A DNA stretch of 63,726 nucleotides from Erythrobacteraceae bacterium (GTDB taxonomy: Bacteria; Pseudomonadota; Alphaproteobacteria; Sphingomonadales; Sphingomonadaceae): NCBI GenBank assembly GCA_024642525.1, contig JAHEAX010000012.1, positions 1 through 63,726 of the forward strand, written 5' to 3'. Position numbers and translations under genes: made by a program. Shown in pieces: positions 35,490-44,343 of the stretch. The notes beneath the pieces were generated by a model. That model was given only the letters and a program-made list of their open reading frames with translations, did not search any database and was not told the DNA's origin. Numbering within the stretch: position 1 is the first letter of the stretch; each line of letters begins with the position of its first letter.

Positions 35490-36836
35490 ATGGCGACCAA
35501 AGTTGCAGATCCCGCTGCGGATGAAATGCCCAAATGCCGCACGTCACCCACCGCGTTCGAGGCTTTGAAGGAATATCTCGAGGCCAATCCGCAGAACCGG
35601 CCCAACCACACAGAAAAATTCGATGTCAGCCGTAGCGACATCTACGTGCAGGACACATGGCAGCCGATTTTCGCCGAAATGCGCGCCAAGGGTCCGCTGC
35701 ATTATGTGAAGGATAGCCCCTTCGGTTCCTATTGGAACGTCGTGCAGCACAAGGCCATCCAGCACGTTGAATCGTTGCCCGAGCTGTTTTCGTCCAGCTG
35801 GGAACATGGCGGCATCACCATCACCGACCCTGATTGGGAACAGGAACTGGCAGAAGGCGAAGAACGCTTCCAGCTGCCGATGTTCATTGCCATGGACCGG
35901 CCCAAGCATACCGGCCAGCGGCGCACCGTGGCCCCTGCTTTCACGCCTGCCGAAATGAAGCGGATGGACGATGAAATTCGGCAGCGCACGGCCGAATTGC
36001 TCGATACTTTGCCCGAAGGCGAAGTGTTCGACTGGGTGGAGAAAGTCTCCATTCCGCTGACCACGGGAATGCTGGCCATCCTGTTTGATTTCCCATGGGA
36101 AGATCGCCATCTGCTGACTTATTGGTCAGATTGGGCAGGCGATACCGAACTGTCCCTTGCCCGCGATCTGGACATGCAGCGCCGCGAAATCCTGCATGAA
36201 ATGGCGGCCTATTTCCAGAAGCTCTGGATGAAGAAGGCCAATGAAGAACCAGGTCCGGATCTCATTTCCATGATGATTCACAGCCCCGCCATGAACCAGA
36301 TGGACCCGCTGGAATTCATGGGCAATCTGGTGCTGCTGATCGTCGGCGGCAATGATACCACCCGCAACACCATGTCGGGCATGATCCACGGGTTCGACAA
36401 ATTCCCCGACCAGCGCAAGCTGTTCGAGGAAAATCCCGATCTGATCCCCAATGCGGTGCAGGAATGCATCCGATTCCAGACCCCGCTTTCGCATATGCGG
36501 CGCACAGCCACGGAAGATACCGAACTGTTCGGCGAACAGATCAAGCAGGGCGACAAGGTCGTCATGTGGTATCTTTCCGCCAACCGCGACGAGACGGTTT
36601 TCGAGAACCCGGACAAGATCGATATCACCCGCGAAAATGCGCGGCGGAATATCTCCTTCGGCTATGGCGTGCATCGCTGCGTAGGGGCACGTCTGGCAGA
36701 ATTGCAGCTCAGGCTTTTGCTGGAAGAAATGCACAAGCGGCGTATGCGTGTGCATGTCGCCGGCGATGTGGAGCGGGTGCGCGCCAATTTCGTGCACGGC
36801 TTCCGCAAGCTGGAAGTGGAAATCACCCACTTCTGA
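35490..36836 (+). CDS. Cytochrome P450 CYP153, alkane/fatty-acid omega-hydroxylase
   Basis: 448 residues. Family-specific blocks are HYVKDSPFGSYWNVVQHK, ILFDFPWEDRHLLTYWSDWA, LEFMGNLVLLIVGGNDTTRN and MRRTATEDTELFGEQIKQGD. The heme Cys397 is in ISFGYGVHRCVGARL. These match the CYP153 pattern. CYP153 enzymes hydroxylate terminal carbons of medium-chain alkanes and fatty acids with a 2Fe-2S ferredoxin and a reductase. AGGAGAG lies 8-10 nt upstream of the ATG. The 177-bp upstream region has TTGACA at 35409-35414 but no good -10. Neither ferredoxin nor alcohol dehydrogenase adjoins; the reductase at 30729 may serve it. Confidence 0.93.
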   Translation: MATKVADPAADEMPKCRTSPTAFEALKEYLEANPQNRPNHTEKFDVSRSDIYVQDTWQPIFAEMRAKGPLHYVKDSPFGSYWNVVQHKAIQHVESLPELFSSSWEHGGITITDPDWEQELAEGEERFQLPMFIAMDRPKHTGQRRTVAPAFTPAEMKRMDDEIRQRTAELLDTLPEGEVFDWVEKVSIPLTTGMLAILFDFPWEDRHLLTYWSDWAGDTELSLARDLDMQRREILHEMAAYFQKLWMKKANEEPGPDLISMMIHSPAMNQMDPLEFMGNLVLLIVGGNDTTRNTMSGMIHGFDKFPDQRKLFEENPDLIPNAVQECIRFQTPLSHMRRTATEDTELFGEQIKQGDKVVMWYLSANRDETVFENPDKIDITRENARRNISFGYGVHRCVGARLAELQLRLLLEEMHKRRMRVHVAGDVERVRANFVHGFRKLEVEITHF

Positions 36837-36919
36837 TCCGGCGTCGAAACTTTTCGGCCTCCCCTTCCGTATCTACAAGCGGGGGTGGGAGGCACCGGAA
36901 AGACACGAAAGAGGATCGC

Positions 36920-37420
36920 ATGATGACTATTACGGGCAGTAAATCGCGCCGCGCAATGCTCGGCTGGCTGGGTGCGACCGCATCGGGCGTGGTGCTGGCA
37001 GGCTGCGGTTCTGGCCGGGCCGAGGCACGCACATTCCCCAAGGCGTTGAGCGATGCGGAATGGCGCAAACGGCTTACGGCGCAGGAATATTGGATCTTGC
37101 GGCAGGCAGGCACCGAACGCCCCTATTCATCGCCGCTGGACAAGGAAAAGCGCAGCGGAACTTTCGTCTGTGCCGGATGCGCCAATGCGCTGTATTCATC
37201 GAAGACGAAATTCGACAGCCGCACGGGGTGGCCCAGTTTCTGGAAGCCGCTGACTGATGCAATCGCGACCGATACAGATTACAAGATCGGCTATCCTAGA
37301 ACAGAAGTGCTATGTGCCGATTGCGGCGGGCATCTGGGCCATGTTTTCAACGATGGCCCGAAGCCGACCGGCAAGCGCTATTGCATGAACGGTCTGGCGA
37401 TGGATTTCAGACCGGCCTGA
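36920..37420 (+). CDS. msrB: Exported lipoprotein peptide-methionine (R)-S-oxide reductase
   Basis: 166 residues. The N-terminus has a twin-arginine SRRAMLG and a lipobox LAGC (Cys29), so it is probably a Tat-exported lipoprotein of the periplasm. The MsrB domain has the zinc CxxC pairs CAGC and CADC, the GWPSFW and HLGHVFNDGP blocks, and the catalytic Cys155 in GKRYCMN. It reduces methionine-R-sulfoxide in proteins. The frame is open far upstream within CYP153, but GAGGATCGC precedes ATG 36920 (36923 is equally possible). Its 3' end overlaps the convergent GT-C-like gene by 14 bp. Confidence 0.93.
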   Translation: MMTITGSKSRRAMLGWLGATASGVVLAGCGSGRAEARTFPKALSDAEWRKRLTAQEYWILRQAGTERPYSSPLDKEKRSGTFVCAGCANALYSSKTKFDSRTGWPSFWKPLTDAIATDTDYKIGYPRTEVLCADCGGHLGHVFNDGPKPTGKRYCMNGLAMDFRPA

Positions 37421-39194
37421 CAGCAACCTTCCAGACCTTGACACTACCACCGTCCGGCGCTGCGACGGGGACCAGCCACGAGGGTGCATTTCCTTCGAGA
37501 ATCTGCGCCATCAGCCCGCCTGGTGCGGCCTTCGCATAATTGGCTGCTTCTGACTGGCCAGGGCAGACAGCCACATAGGCCGTACCGCGCTGGGCCAGAA
37601 TGGCACGCGCCGTGTCGGCAGGGCCGGCAAACAGCCCAATCACGGTTTGCATTTGCAATGCTGTACGCCTGTGGCCTGCCGCGATGACCGAATGGCCTGT
37701 GCGGCTGAGAACTTGGGGTGCAAGGTCAATCGGCGCGAGGATTTCCCCCTGCGGCAATCTGTTCAGGGCCATTGCCACCTGTGCCGATGTGCAGGGCGCG
37801 GGCATTGGCTGTGCAACGCCCAATGCGGCCTGTGCTGGCATGGCAATAGCGAACAGCGTCAGCGGCATGGCAGGCAGCAAGGCCAGCGCCGCGCCAACCA
37901 GCGCCAGCACACGTTTGCCGGGGCGGCGCATATTGCGCGCATTGCGGACCCATTGCGAAATCTGCCAGCCAAGCGGAATGGAAGCGAGAGCGCCTGCCAC
38001 CGCGCCAGCGCGCGCAGTCCACAGCGATACAGCCAGCGCCACGATCAGCAGCAGCGCATAATCATACCACCACTGGCGCAGCCAGCCTGCGCTTTTGCCC
38101 GCAAGTTGCAATGTTGCCAGCAGCGCAATCAGCGGCGGCACCACAATCTGCAACGCAAGAACGACCGGCTGCTGCCACACAGGCGAACTGGCCCCGATGC
38201 CCTGATAACCGAACTGCGCTACCGACGGCGCAAGGCCCAGCGCACCTGCAAAGCTGCATTGCGGGGCCGCGAAATAGACAAGCGCGCTGCATGATGCAGC
38301 CACTACACCCAAGCCCGCGCCCAGCGCCGTGCGTGGCAGCGGCTCCATCCGGGAAAGTCCCCAGACAGAAATGGCAACCAAACCGAAAACGCCGATATGA
38401 ACGGGCGAGATGGCACCGCAATCCTGCCCTGTCACTGACAGCCCGCGCGTGGCGAGATAAAGCACGGCAGACGCAGCAGTCAGGCTGACCATCACATGCA
38501 CAGCCCAGCCGTGGTCGCGCCGGTCACGAAGCCAGCGCATGATGGCAAGGCCGCAAATACCCGCAGCCACCGGCAGCCCTTCGACAGAAATCGCCAGCCA
38601 CAGGGCAAGCGCGATACCGGTCATCCACCCACCTGTTTTGGGATTGCGGGCCATCATCGCGTTCATCGCCGCCAGCGCCAGCACCACTTGCCACCCGTGA
38701 TCGCCAAGGTTGAGTGGGCGCATCTGCGAAATAAGCGGCACCGAAAGTGCCATGGCAAGACAGGCAAGGCCCGCCGCCTCTTCTCCCACCAGCCGCCACG
38801 CAATGCGTCCGGCCAGCAGCACCGCCAGGCCCAGCGCCAGCAAAGGCACAGTGACGATGGCAATTGCCTCTGCAACAGTGCCGGTGGTGAATAGTGAAAG
38901 AAATCCGATCATCGCGGCAAGCGGAAGGTCGGCCAGACGCGACCAGTTCATGTCCACACCGCCAGTGGCTGCATCCACGCGGTGCTGGGCCAGATCGAAC
39001 CAGCCTTGCCCGCCCAGCAAATCCCGCACCTGCTGCAGGCGCATGATATCGTCAGGATGGCCGAAGCGCAGCGCGCCGATGGCATCCATGTTGGTGACCA
39101 GCAAAAGCGCGCAGATCATCGACCAGGCAAGCGCGGCCCGCGCATAGAGTTCAGGCGCAAAGGCCGGTCGCCGCCGCTCTAGACGAATGTTCAT
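37407..39194 (-). CDS. Large polytopic membrane protein, GT-C glycosyltransferase-like
   Basis: 595 residues with about 11-12 hydrophobic segments and a soluble C-terminal tail of about 120 residues. After the first helix comes FGHPDDIMRLQQVRDLLGG and QHRVDAATGGVDMNWSRLAD, an acidic first loop of the kind found in GT-C glycosyltransferases and oligosaccharyltransferases, where a DD/ExD pair binds metal. Helix-loop PLNLGDHGWQV resembles other members. The ATG overlaps the stop of the UGM-like flavoprotein gene, so the two are probably made together and act in the same surface-glycan pathway. Exact family and substrate not established. Confidence 0.72.
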   Translation of the reverse strand: MNIRLERRRPAFAPELYARAALAWSMICALLLVTNMDAIGALRFGHPDDIMRLQQVRDLLGGQGWFDLAQHRVDAATGGVDMNWSRLADLPLAAMIGFLSLFTTGTVAEAIAIVTVPLLALGLAVLLAGRIAWRLVGEEAAGLACLAMALSVPLISQMRPLNLGDHGWQVVLALAAMNAMMARNPKTGGWMTGIALALWLAISVEGLPVAAGICGLAIMRWLRDRRDHGWAVHVMVSLTAASAVLYLATRGLSVTGQDCGAISPVHIGVFGLVAISVWGLSRMEPLPRTALGAGLGVVAASCSALVYFAAPQCSFAGALGLAPSVAQFGYQGIGASSPVWQQPVVLALQIVVPPLIALLATLQLAGKSAGWLRQWWYDYALLLIVALAVSLWTARAGAVAGALASIPLGWQISQWVRNARNMRRPGKRVLALVGAALALLPAMPLTLFAIAMPAQAALGVAQPMPAPCTSAQVAMALNRLPQGEILAPIDLAPQVLSRTGHSVIAAGHRRTALQMQTVIGLFAGPADTARAILAQRGTAYVAVCPGQSEAANYAKAAPGGLMAQILEGNAPSWLVPVAAPDGGSVKVWKVAVRPV

Positions 39195-40624
39195 CAGGCG
39201 GCCTCGCTGCCCTTGGCCGGCAAGGCTTTATCGACATCGGTATGAATTGCTGGCCGTGCCAAGGCTGCTTTCGGTTGCGCAAGGATAATTTCTGCTGCCT
39301 GCATGGCCGATGCCATCGCTTCGTCCTGCGTAACCAGGTGATGCGCGCCGTTACGGCCAACCAGGTGCAGGTTTGGATATTGGGTGGACAATTCCTGCCG
39401 GATGGAGACAAGATTGGCATGGTAACCGTCGTCATAGACAGGAAACGCCTTTTCCTGCCGGACCACGAAGCCGCCACTGACAGATGCAGGGTCCACCAGA
39501 CCAAGCCCTGTTACTTCCCTGCACGCCTGTGCAATCAGGTCTTCATCCTGCTTTGCCCAGCACGCATCGCTTTCCGTGCAAAAATATTCGACCGCCACGC
39601 CGCCTGCCGCGCCTTGCGCCACCATATCAGGCGACCAGCTGCCAAGGTTGCGGATGCGGCCTGCTTCCACACTGTCATCGGCAATGTGGATCACATGGTC
39701 GGAGAATTTTGGCGGCACCGATGTGCTGAGGGCCACCACGAGATAGTCCCGATATTTGAGCTTTGACGCATTCCAGGTGGCATCAGGCAGAGGGTGAATT
39801 CGCGCCACGACTTCGCGCAACGGCGCAGAGGAAATGACATGCCGTGCCGTCACGACGCATTGATCCGTGCCGGAACCGGCAGCCACGCGCCAACCGCCAT
39901 TGCCATCCGCGGCAATCTGCGTCAGCGCACGGCCCATCAGGATAATGCCGCCCTGGGCAATAATCCCGTCGCGTGCGGCATCCCACATCATGCCCGGCCC
40001 GCGTGGCAAATGCCGCAGGCTGGTGCTGTGATTGCATTCTGAATTGCCCGACTTATCGGCAAACTGCTGCTGCGCCCAATCGGCGCTCGTTTCTGCAACA
40101 GGCATCCCCCACAGCTTTTCGGCATAGGGTTTGAAAGCGGACGCATGGAATTCACGCCCGTAGCGGGCAATGCCCCAGCTTTCCGCATCCGCGGCAGATG
40201 ATGCGGTGGCGGAGAACAAGCGCGCCCGTGCCATTGAGAAAAGGCCGCTGATGGAACGCATGATGCCGAACTGCAGCGCAGCCTGCACGGGTTTTAGCGG
40301 CAGGTCGTAGAATTTGCCGCCCAGACAGACCCTGCTCGACCATGCCAAGGGGGCAAGGGTGCCGGGCAGAATTTCATCCCACAGGGCAATGATGTCGGGG
40401 TTTCCAGATGCGAAGGTGTGCCCGCCTATGTCCAGCGAGGCGCCGTCATGGCTGACTGTCCGGCTCAACCCGCCGACATGGTCGGGGTCTTTTTCCAGAA
40501 GGACGACTTTGCGGCCCTCACGCGACAACAGATAGGCAGCCGTCAGGCCAGCAGGACCTGCGCCGATGACAGCAACGTCCACGTCCAGCGCGCTGGCGCG
40601 CCCCCCTGCATTGGCGTGTTTCAT
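39194..40624 (-). CDS. UDP-galactopyranose-mutase-like FAD-dependent oxidoreductase
   Basis: 476 residues. The N-terminal FAD motif is VAVIGAGPAGLTAAYLLSREG, followed by LLEKDPDHVGGLSRT and DIGGHTFAS, the pattern of the protoporphyrinogen-oxidase/UGM-like flavoproteins. KPYAEKLWGMP and a C-terminal LVGRNGAHHLVTQDEAMASA segment (second FAD contact) match UGM-like proteins. It may isomerise or desaturate a sugar nucleotide or glycolipid precursor. First gene of a two-gene unit with the GT-C-like membrane protein. Candidate CtrA-like sequence TTAG-N7-TTAA lies 45 bp upstream (40669-40683). Confidence 0.83.
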   Translation of the reverse strand: MKHANAGGRASALDVDVAVIGAGPAGLTAAYLLSREGRKVVLLEKDPDHVGGLSRTVSHDGASLDIGGHTFASGNPDIIALWDEILPGTLAPLAWSSRVCLGGKFYDLPLKPVQAALQFGIMRSISGLFSMARARLFSATASSAADAESWGIARYGREFHASAFKPYAEKLWGMPVAETSADWAQQQFADKSGNSECNHSTSLRHLPRGPGMMWDAARDGIIAQGGIILMGRALTQIAADGNGGWRVAAGSGTDQCVVTARHVISSAPLREVVARIHPLPDATWNASKLKYRDYLVVALSTSVPPKFSDHVIHIADDSVEAGRIRNLGSWSPDMVAQGAAGGVAVEYFCTESDACWAKQDEDLIAQACREVTGLGLVDPASVSGGFVVRQEKAFPVYDDGYHANLVSIRQELSTQYPNLHLVGRNGAHHLVTQDEAMASAMQAAEIILAQPKAALARPAIHTDVDKALPAKGSEAA

Positions 40625-40679
40625 TCGGCCCCCGGTCTTTTATTCGGCCCGAGAGTGAAGGAAATTGGTTAGAAGAAGG

Positions 40680-41342
40680 TTAAGTCGCGCTTCTCAGGCT
40701 CGAAGGCGCGGGCGAGTTAATGGTATGCGGCGCTGTTCTGTTCAGGCTGACCACTAGCCTGGCCAGTTCCAACATTCGGAATGTGGTGTCGAAGACAAGA
40801 CCATACCGGTTGCCCATCCGCCACCGCACCCGCGCCACGATTTCGGGAAATTGATCGCTTTCGACCCTGACAGCCTGCCCCAGCGCCATGTGCCGGTCAC
40901 ACTCCACCATGGCGCCCTGCTGCGAGATATTGCGCAATATGGTCTCATGACGGCAGCCATCGATACACAGGCCGACAGGCATTTCAGCGGAAAACCTGAG
41001 CTCTCGCTTGGGATAGCGGCTGGAATTGCGGACCATCTTCTCGACATCGACCGGAGTGCAGAAGCGAAAGCCCGCTTCGCCCTCGCGCTGCCAGACAGGG
41101 TACATGCCGTGGCAATCGCCCGTCTGCATTTCCAGTGTCATGCGGCTGACCGGCGGCAAGGGGTGAAAAAGCCGCACGCTGACACCGGCGGAAGACACAT
41201 CGCGGATGACGCACAGATATTCTGCATCGCCCGCCACCAGCTTCGCAGTCCGCATCAGCAAGGTGAAGCGCGGAGCCGCCCGCTCATCAAGGTCCATCTG
41301 CACCGGCGACGCCAATTGCCGGTCAATTGCTCTATAATCCAT
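40680..41342 (-). CDS. Double PilZ-domain protein
   Basis: 220 residues from ATG 41342, where GGGGGA sits 5 nt upstream; an ATG at 41348 and the ORF start at 41381 are less well supported. The first PilZ unit has ERAAPRFTLLMR and RDVSSAGVSV; the second has KRELRF and RNISQQGAMVECD. RxxxR and D/NxSxxG are the c-di-GMP contact motifs. The first unit fits better, the second has Asn for Asp. Likely a c-di-GMP receptor, soluble. It lies close to the surface-glycan pair, which may be a target pathway, but direct evidence is lacking. Confidence 0.85.
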   Translation of the reverse strand: MDYRAIDRQLASPVQMDLDERAAPRFTLLMRTAKLVAGDAEYLCVIRDVSSAGVSVRLFHPLPPVSRMTLEMQTGDCHGMYPVWQREGEAGFRFCTPVDVEKMVRNSSRYPKRELRFSAEMPVGLCIDGCRHETILRNISQQGAMVECDRHMALGQAVRVESDQFPEIVARVRWRMGNRYGLVFDTTFRMLELARLVVSLNRTAPHTINSPAPSSLRSAT

Positions 41343-41397
41343 TGCCATCCCCCGCAATTTCAAATCTGCTTGCAAAAACAAGGGATAACAGCGCCAT

Positions 41398-41427
41398 CCC
41401 TAGAGCGCTGCTACCCGCGCCCTAGGG
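41398..41427 (-). terminator. Hairpin downstream of tRNA-Leu
   Basis: CCCTAGAGCGC (41398-41408) pairs with GCGCCCTAGGG (41417-41427), an 11-bp stem with one G-U pair on the minus strand and an 8-nt loop. It begins 20 nt after the tRNA 3' end. No U-tract is present, so termination or 3'-processing is inferred. Confidence 0.6.
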
Positions 41428-41446
41428 GAAAATACCGGCCATCTGG

Positions 41447-41531
41447 TGGTACGGGTGACTGGACTCGAACCAGCACGATCAAAGATCAGGGGATTTTAAG
41501 TCCCCGGCGTCTACCATTCCGCCACACCCGC
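41447..41531 (-). tRNA. tRNA-Leu (UAA anticodon)
   Basis: 85 nt with encoded CCA. On the minus strand it starts GCGGGTGTGGCGGAATGG. The anticodon stem-loop is GGGGA-CTTAAAA-TCCCC (anticodon TAA). A long class II variable arm (TGATCTTTGATCGT) and the T-loop GGTTCGAGTCC follow, ending ACCCGTACCA. The acceptor stem has G1-U72 rather than G-C. This is the only tRNA I found in the window. Confidence 0.96.
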
Positions 41532-41663
41532 ATTGCGCTGCCCTAACCAATCAACCGGCACGTGCCAAGATTTCGCGTGCATATGCCAAGCACGCGAATC
41601 GGCTGCCGCCAAGACATTGGCGGGGATGGCGAAAATGGAAGTGCCCGGTGGCCGGGCACGGCA

Positions 41664-41945
41664 TCAGTCCGCGTTGAGGCGGTGACGCATTTCCTTGCCG
41701 GGCTTGAAATAGGGTACGCGCTTGCCAGGAACATCGACTGCTTCACCGGTGCGCGGGTTGCGGCCTTTGCGCGCTTCGCGCTCGCGGGTCGAAAATGCGC
41801 CGAAACCGCGAAGCTCGACACGTCCGCCATCTGCCAGACGCTGGGCGATTTCATCGAAGAAAATGTCGACAACCTGCTCCACTTCTTCTGCGCGAAGTTC
41901 CGGGTTGTCCTTGGCGATAGCCTGCAAAAGTTCAGACCTGATCAT
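41664..41945 (-). CDS. ihfB: Integration host factor beta subunit (HU/IHF family)
   Basis: 93 residues from ATG 41945 ([17 protein letters not shown]). The family block [22 protein letters not shown] and the DNA-intercalating Pro in [13 protein letters not shown] are present, with [14 protein letters not shown] at the C-terminus. It forms a heterodimer with IhfA that bends DNA at specific sites. An open frame runs further upstream, but its residues do not resemble the family. 187 bp separate it from the GntR gene upstream. Confidence 0.95.
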   Translation of the reverse strand: MIRSELLQAIAKDNPELRAEEVEQVVDIFFDEIAQRLADGGRVELRGFGAFSTREREARKGRNPRTGEAVDVPGKRVPYFKPGKEMRHRLNAD

Positions 41946-42132
41946 TGTATTCTCCCATCCCCCATCCCGGTTAGATCCCATCGAATCCGGAACGGGGTCC
42001 CCTGTTTTCTACACCGAGAATCCAGAGACCGTGATTGCGACCACGAACTTCAATCTGCCAGACTGCGAAGCGCCGTGCAATAAGTGTTGTTAATATTTGC
42101 TAATTTCTTGGTCGGGCCAGAAATGGCTCAGA

Positions 42133-42480
42133 TCAGGCCTGTGCACCCTCGAGCAAGGTCGAAGGATCGATCTGCAATCGGCGCATCCGCGCCCTGATTT
42201 CGGGCCATTCCTCGGAAATGAAACGTTCGCGTTCCGCGCTGCGCAATTTGGCGGCAGCCCCGCGCACCACATACATGCCGACCCCGCGTTGCACTTCCAC
42301 CAGCCCATCGCTTTGAAATTGCTGGTAAGCTTTCGCAACCGTCAGCGGGTTGGCCCCCTGGGATGCGGCAAAGGCACGCACCGAAGGAAGCATCTCGCCT
42401 TCCTTGTAACGCCCTTCGATGATCGCGGCGGCGATCAGATCACGCAGCTTGAGATAGACGGGACGGCTTTGCTGGGTCAT
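42133..42480 (-). CDS. GntR family transcriptional regulator, YtrA-type
   Basis: 115 residues. The N-terminal winged HTH (PVYLKLRDLIAAAIIEGRYK, MLPSVRAFAASQGANPLTVA, AYQQFQSDGLVEVQRGVGMY) is followed only by a short helical tail of about 35 residues, the YtrA-subfamily layout without a ligand-binding domain. It is divergent from the POT transporter gene with 195 bp between, and an inverted repeat CCATAATA/TATTATGG lies there. It may control the peptide-uptake cluster as well as itself. Confidence 0.9.
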   Translation of the reverse strand: MTQQSRPVYLKLRDLIAAAIIEGRYKEGEMLPSVRAFAASQGANPLTVAKAYQQFQSDGLVEVQRGVGMYVVRGAAAKLRSAERERFISEEWPEIRARMRRLQIDPSTLLEGAQA

Positions 42481-42508
42481 TCGCTTTCCTCGGTAAGGTG
42501 CTTCAGTG

Positions 42509-42557
42509 CCATAATACAGCGGGGCGCGTCAAGTTCCCTATGCAGCCGATATTATGG
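42509..42557. promoter_or_regulatory. Inverted repeat CCATAATA...TATTATGG in the GntR-POT intergenic region
   Basis: Perfect 8-bp arms at 42509-42516 and 42550-42557, separated by 33 bp. Each arm contains TATTAT when read outwards, which could also be two divergent -10 elements. It is therefore either a GntR operator pair or the two promoters themselves. Confidence 0.45.
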
Positions 42558-42675
42558 GAAGAAACGCCGGTTTCTTTTGAAACTAGCGCTTCACATGACT
42601 GAAACAGGCGCTAGGGTGCCCGCTTGATTTGCGGCTGAGGGGCCGCCAGAAAAAACACGGAGAGGTCGCAGTCCG

Positions 42676-44322
42676 ATGACTTTCGAAATTATCTTGTTCT
42701 GGGGCGCTGTTGTCGTCCTGGGCGCATTCCTGCTTGGCGGCGTAGTTATTACGACCACAACCAAAGGCGATGAATTCGCCGGACACCCGAAGGGCCTGTT
42801 TGTGCTCTTTCTGGCCGAGATGTGGGAACGCTTTTCCTACTACGGCATGCGCGCGCTGCTTATCTTTTACCTTGTCCAGCACTGGCTGTTCTCGGATTCG
42901 GAAGCATCGGTCATCTACGGCGCCTATACCGCGCTGGTTTACATCACGCCGGTCGTTGGCGGCTATCTGGCTGACCGTTATCTCGGCCAGCGCAAAGCCG
43001 TTCTGTTCGGCGCGATCCTGCTGACGCTCGGTCATTTCTTCATGGCCTTTGAGGGCAGCGGCGGACAGGCTGACCCTGTCATCAACGTCTTCTGGATGGC
43101 ACTTGCTCTCATCATCGTAGGTTCGGGCTTCCTCAAGGCGAATATTTCGGTGATCGTCGGCCAGCTCTACCCGCGCACCGATGTTCGCCGCGATGCCGGC
43201 TACACCATTTTCTACATGGGCATTAACGTCGGTGCCGCCACGGCTTCGATCATCTGTGGCTACCTCGGCCAGACCTACGGCTGGCAATATGGCTTCGGCC
43301 TCGCCGGTCTGGGCATGCTCATCGGCCTCATCTTCTTCGTACTCGGCAAGCCGCTGCTCAAGGGCAATGGTGAACCCAAGAACCCGGCACTGCTGAAAGA
43401 ACGCGTCGCTGGCCTGCCGCGCGAATGGTCGATCTACGGCCTCGGCATTGCAATGGTCGCCATCTGCTGGGCAGCTGTGCAGTACCAGGAACTGGTTGGA
43501 TCGGTGCTCGGCGTGTTCGGCGGCGGACTGGTCCTTTACGTGATCTATATCGCAGTGGTGAAACTGCCGTCGCAGGAACGCGACCGCATTTTCGCAGCCC
43601 TGTTCCTTATCCTCACCTCGATCATCTTCTGGGCATTGTTCGAACAGGCAGGTTCCAGCCTCAACCTGTTCACCGATCGCCATGTTGATCGCCAGGGTGT
43701 CGAAGCGTCCATGTTCCAGTCGATCAACGCGATCTACATCGTGCTGCTGGCACCATTGTTCGCCGCTTTCTGGCAGATGCTGGGCAAGCGCGGTGCAGAA
43801 CCATCCACACCGCTGAAATTCGGCCTCGGCATTGTCCAGGTCGGCCTCGGCTTCCTCGTGCTGGTATGGGGCGCCAATTCGGTTGGTGTCGACGTGCCGA
43901 CGCCGGTGATCTTCATCTTCCTGATCTACCTGCTGCACACGACCGGCGAACTCTGCCTGTCGCCAGTGGGCCTCAGCGCGATGAACCGCCTCGCACCTTC
44001 GCACATGGCATCGCTCATCATGGGCACATGGTTCTTCGCTTCTGCCACCGGCAATTTTGCCGCTGGCCTGATTGCTGCGGCAACCGGCGCTGAAGGCGTG
44101 GGCGAAACTGCTGGCAAGGCGACTGTGCTGGGTGTCTATTCGACAGTCGGCTGGACGGCCGTGGGTGTCGGCGTTGCCGTCATGGTCATCAGCCCGCTGA
44201 TCAAGAAGCTGATGCATCTCGACACATTGGTGGACGACGATGCCGGTGACGACCTGCTCGGCAAGAGCGAAGTCGGCGAACCACAGGCTGCCGGCATCCA
44301 TCCGGCAACCCGCAATAACTGA
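42676..44322 (+). CDS. Proton-dependent oligopeptide transporter (POT/PTR2 family)
   Basis: 548 residues with about 14 membrane helices. The family signature EMWERFSYYGMRALL (ExxERFxYY) is near residue 49, a second signature FYMGINVGA is near residue 180, and FEQAGSSLNLF and LLHTTGELCLSPVGLS correspond to helices 7 and 10. Symporter of di- and tripeptides with protons in the inner membrane. GGAGAGG lies upstream of the ATG. Two secreted amidohydrolases follow at 21 bp, forming a plausible peptide or cyclic-amide utilisation operon. A 729-residue minus-strand ORF over it is a shadow. Confidence 0.95.
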   Translation: MTFEIILFWGAVVVLGAFLLGGVVITTTTKGDEFAGHPKGLFVLFLAEMWERFSYYGMRALLIFYLVQHWLFSDSEASVIYGAYTALVYITPVVGGYLADRYLGQRKAVLFGAILLTLGHFFMAFEGSGGQADPVINVFWMALALIIVGSGFLKANISVIVGQLYPRTDVRRDAGYTIFYMGINVGAATASIICGYLGQTYGWQYGFGLAGLGMLIGLIFFVLGKPLLKGNGEPKNPALLKERVAGLPREWSIYGLGIAMVAICWAAVQYQELVGSVLGVFGGGLVLYVIYIAVVKLPSQERDRIFAALFLILTSIIFWALFEQAGSSLNLFTDRHVDRQGVEASMFQSINAIYIVLLAPLFAAFWQMLGKRGAEPSTPLKFGLGIVQVGLGFLVLVWGANSVGVDVPTPVIFIFLIYLLHTTGELCLSPVGLSAMNRLAPSHMASLIMGTWFFASATGNFAAGLIAAATGAEGVGETAGKATVLGVYSTVGWTAVGVGVAVMVISPLIKKLMHLDTLVDDDAGDDLLGKSEVGEPQAAGIHPATRNN

Positions 44323-44343
44323 ATCTAACTGGGAAAATACCCG

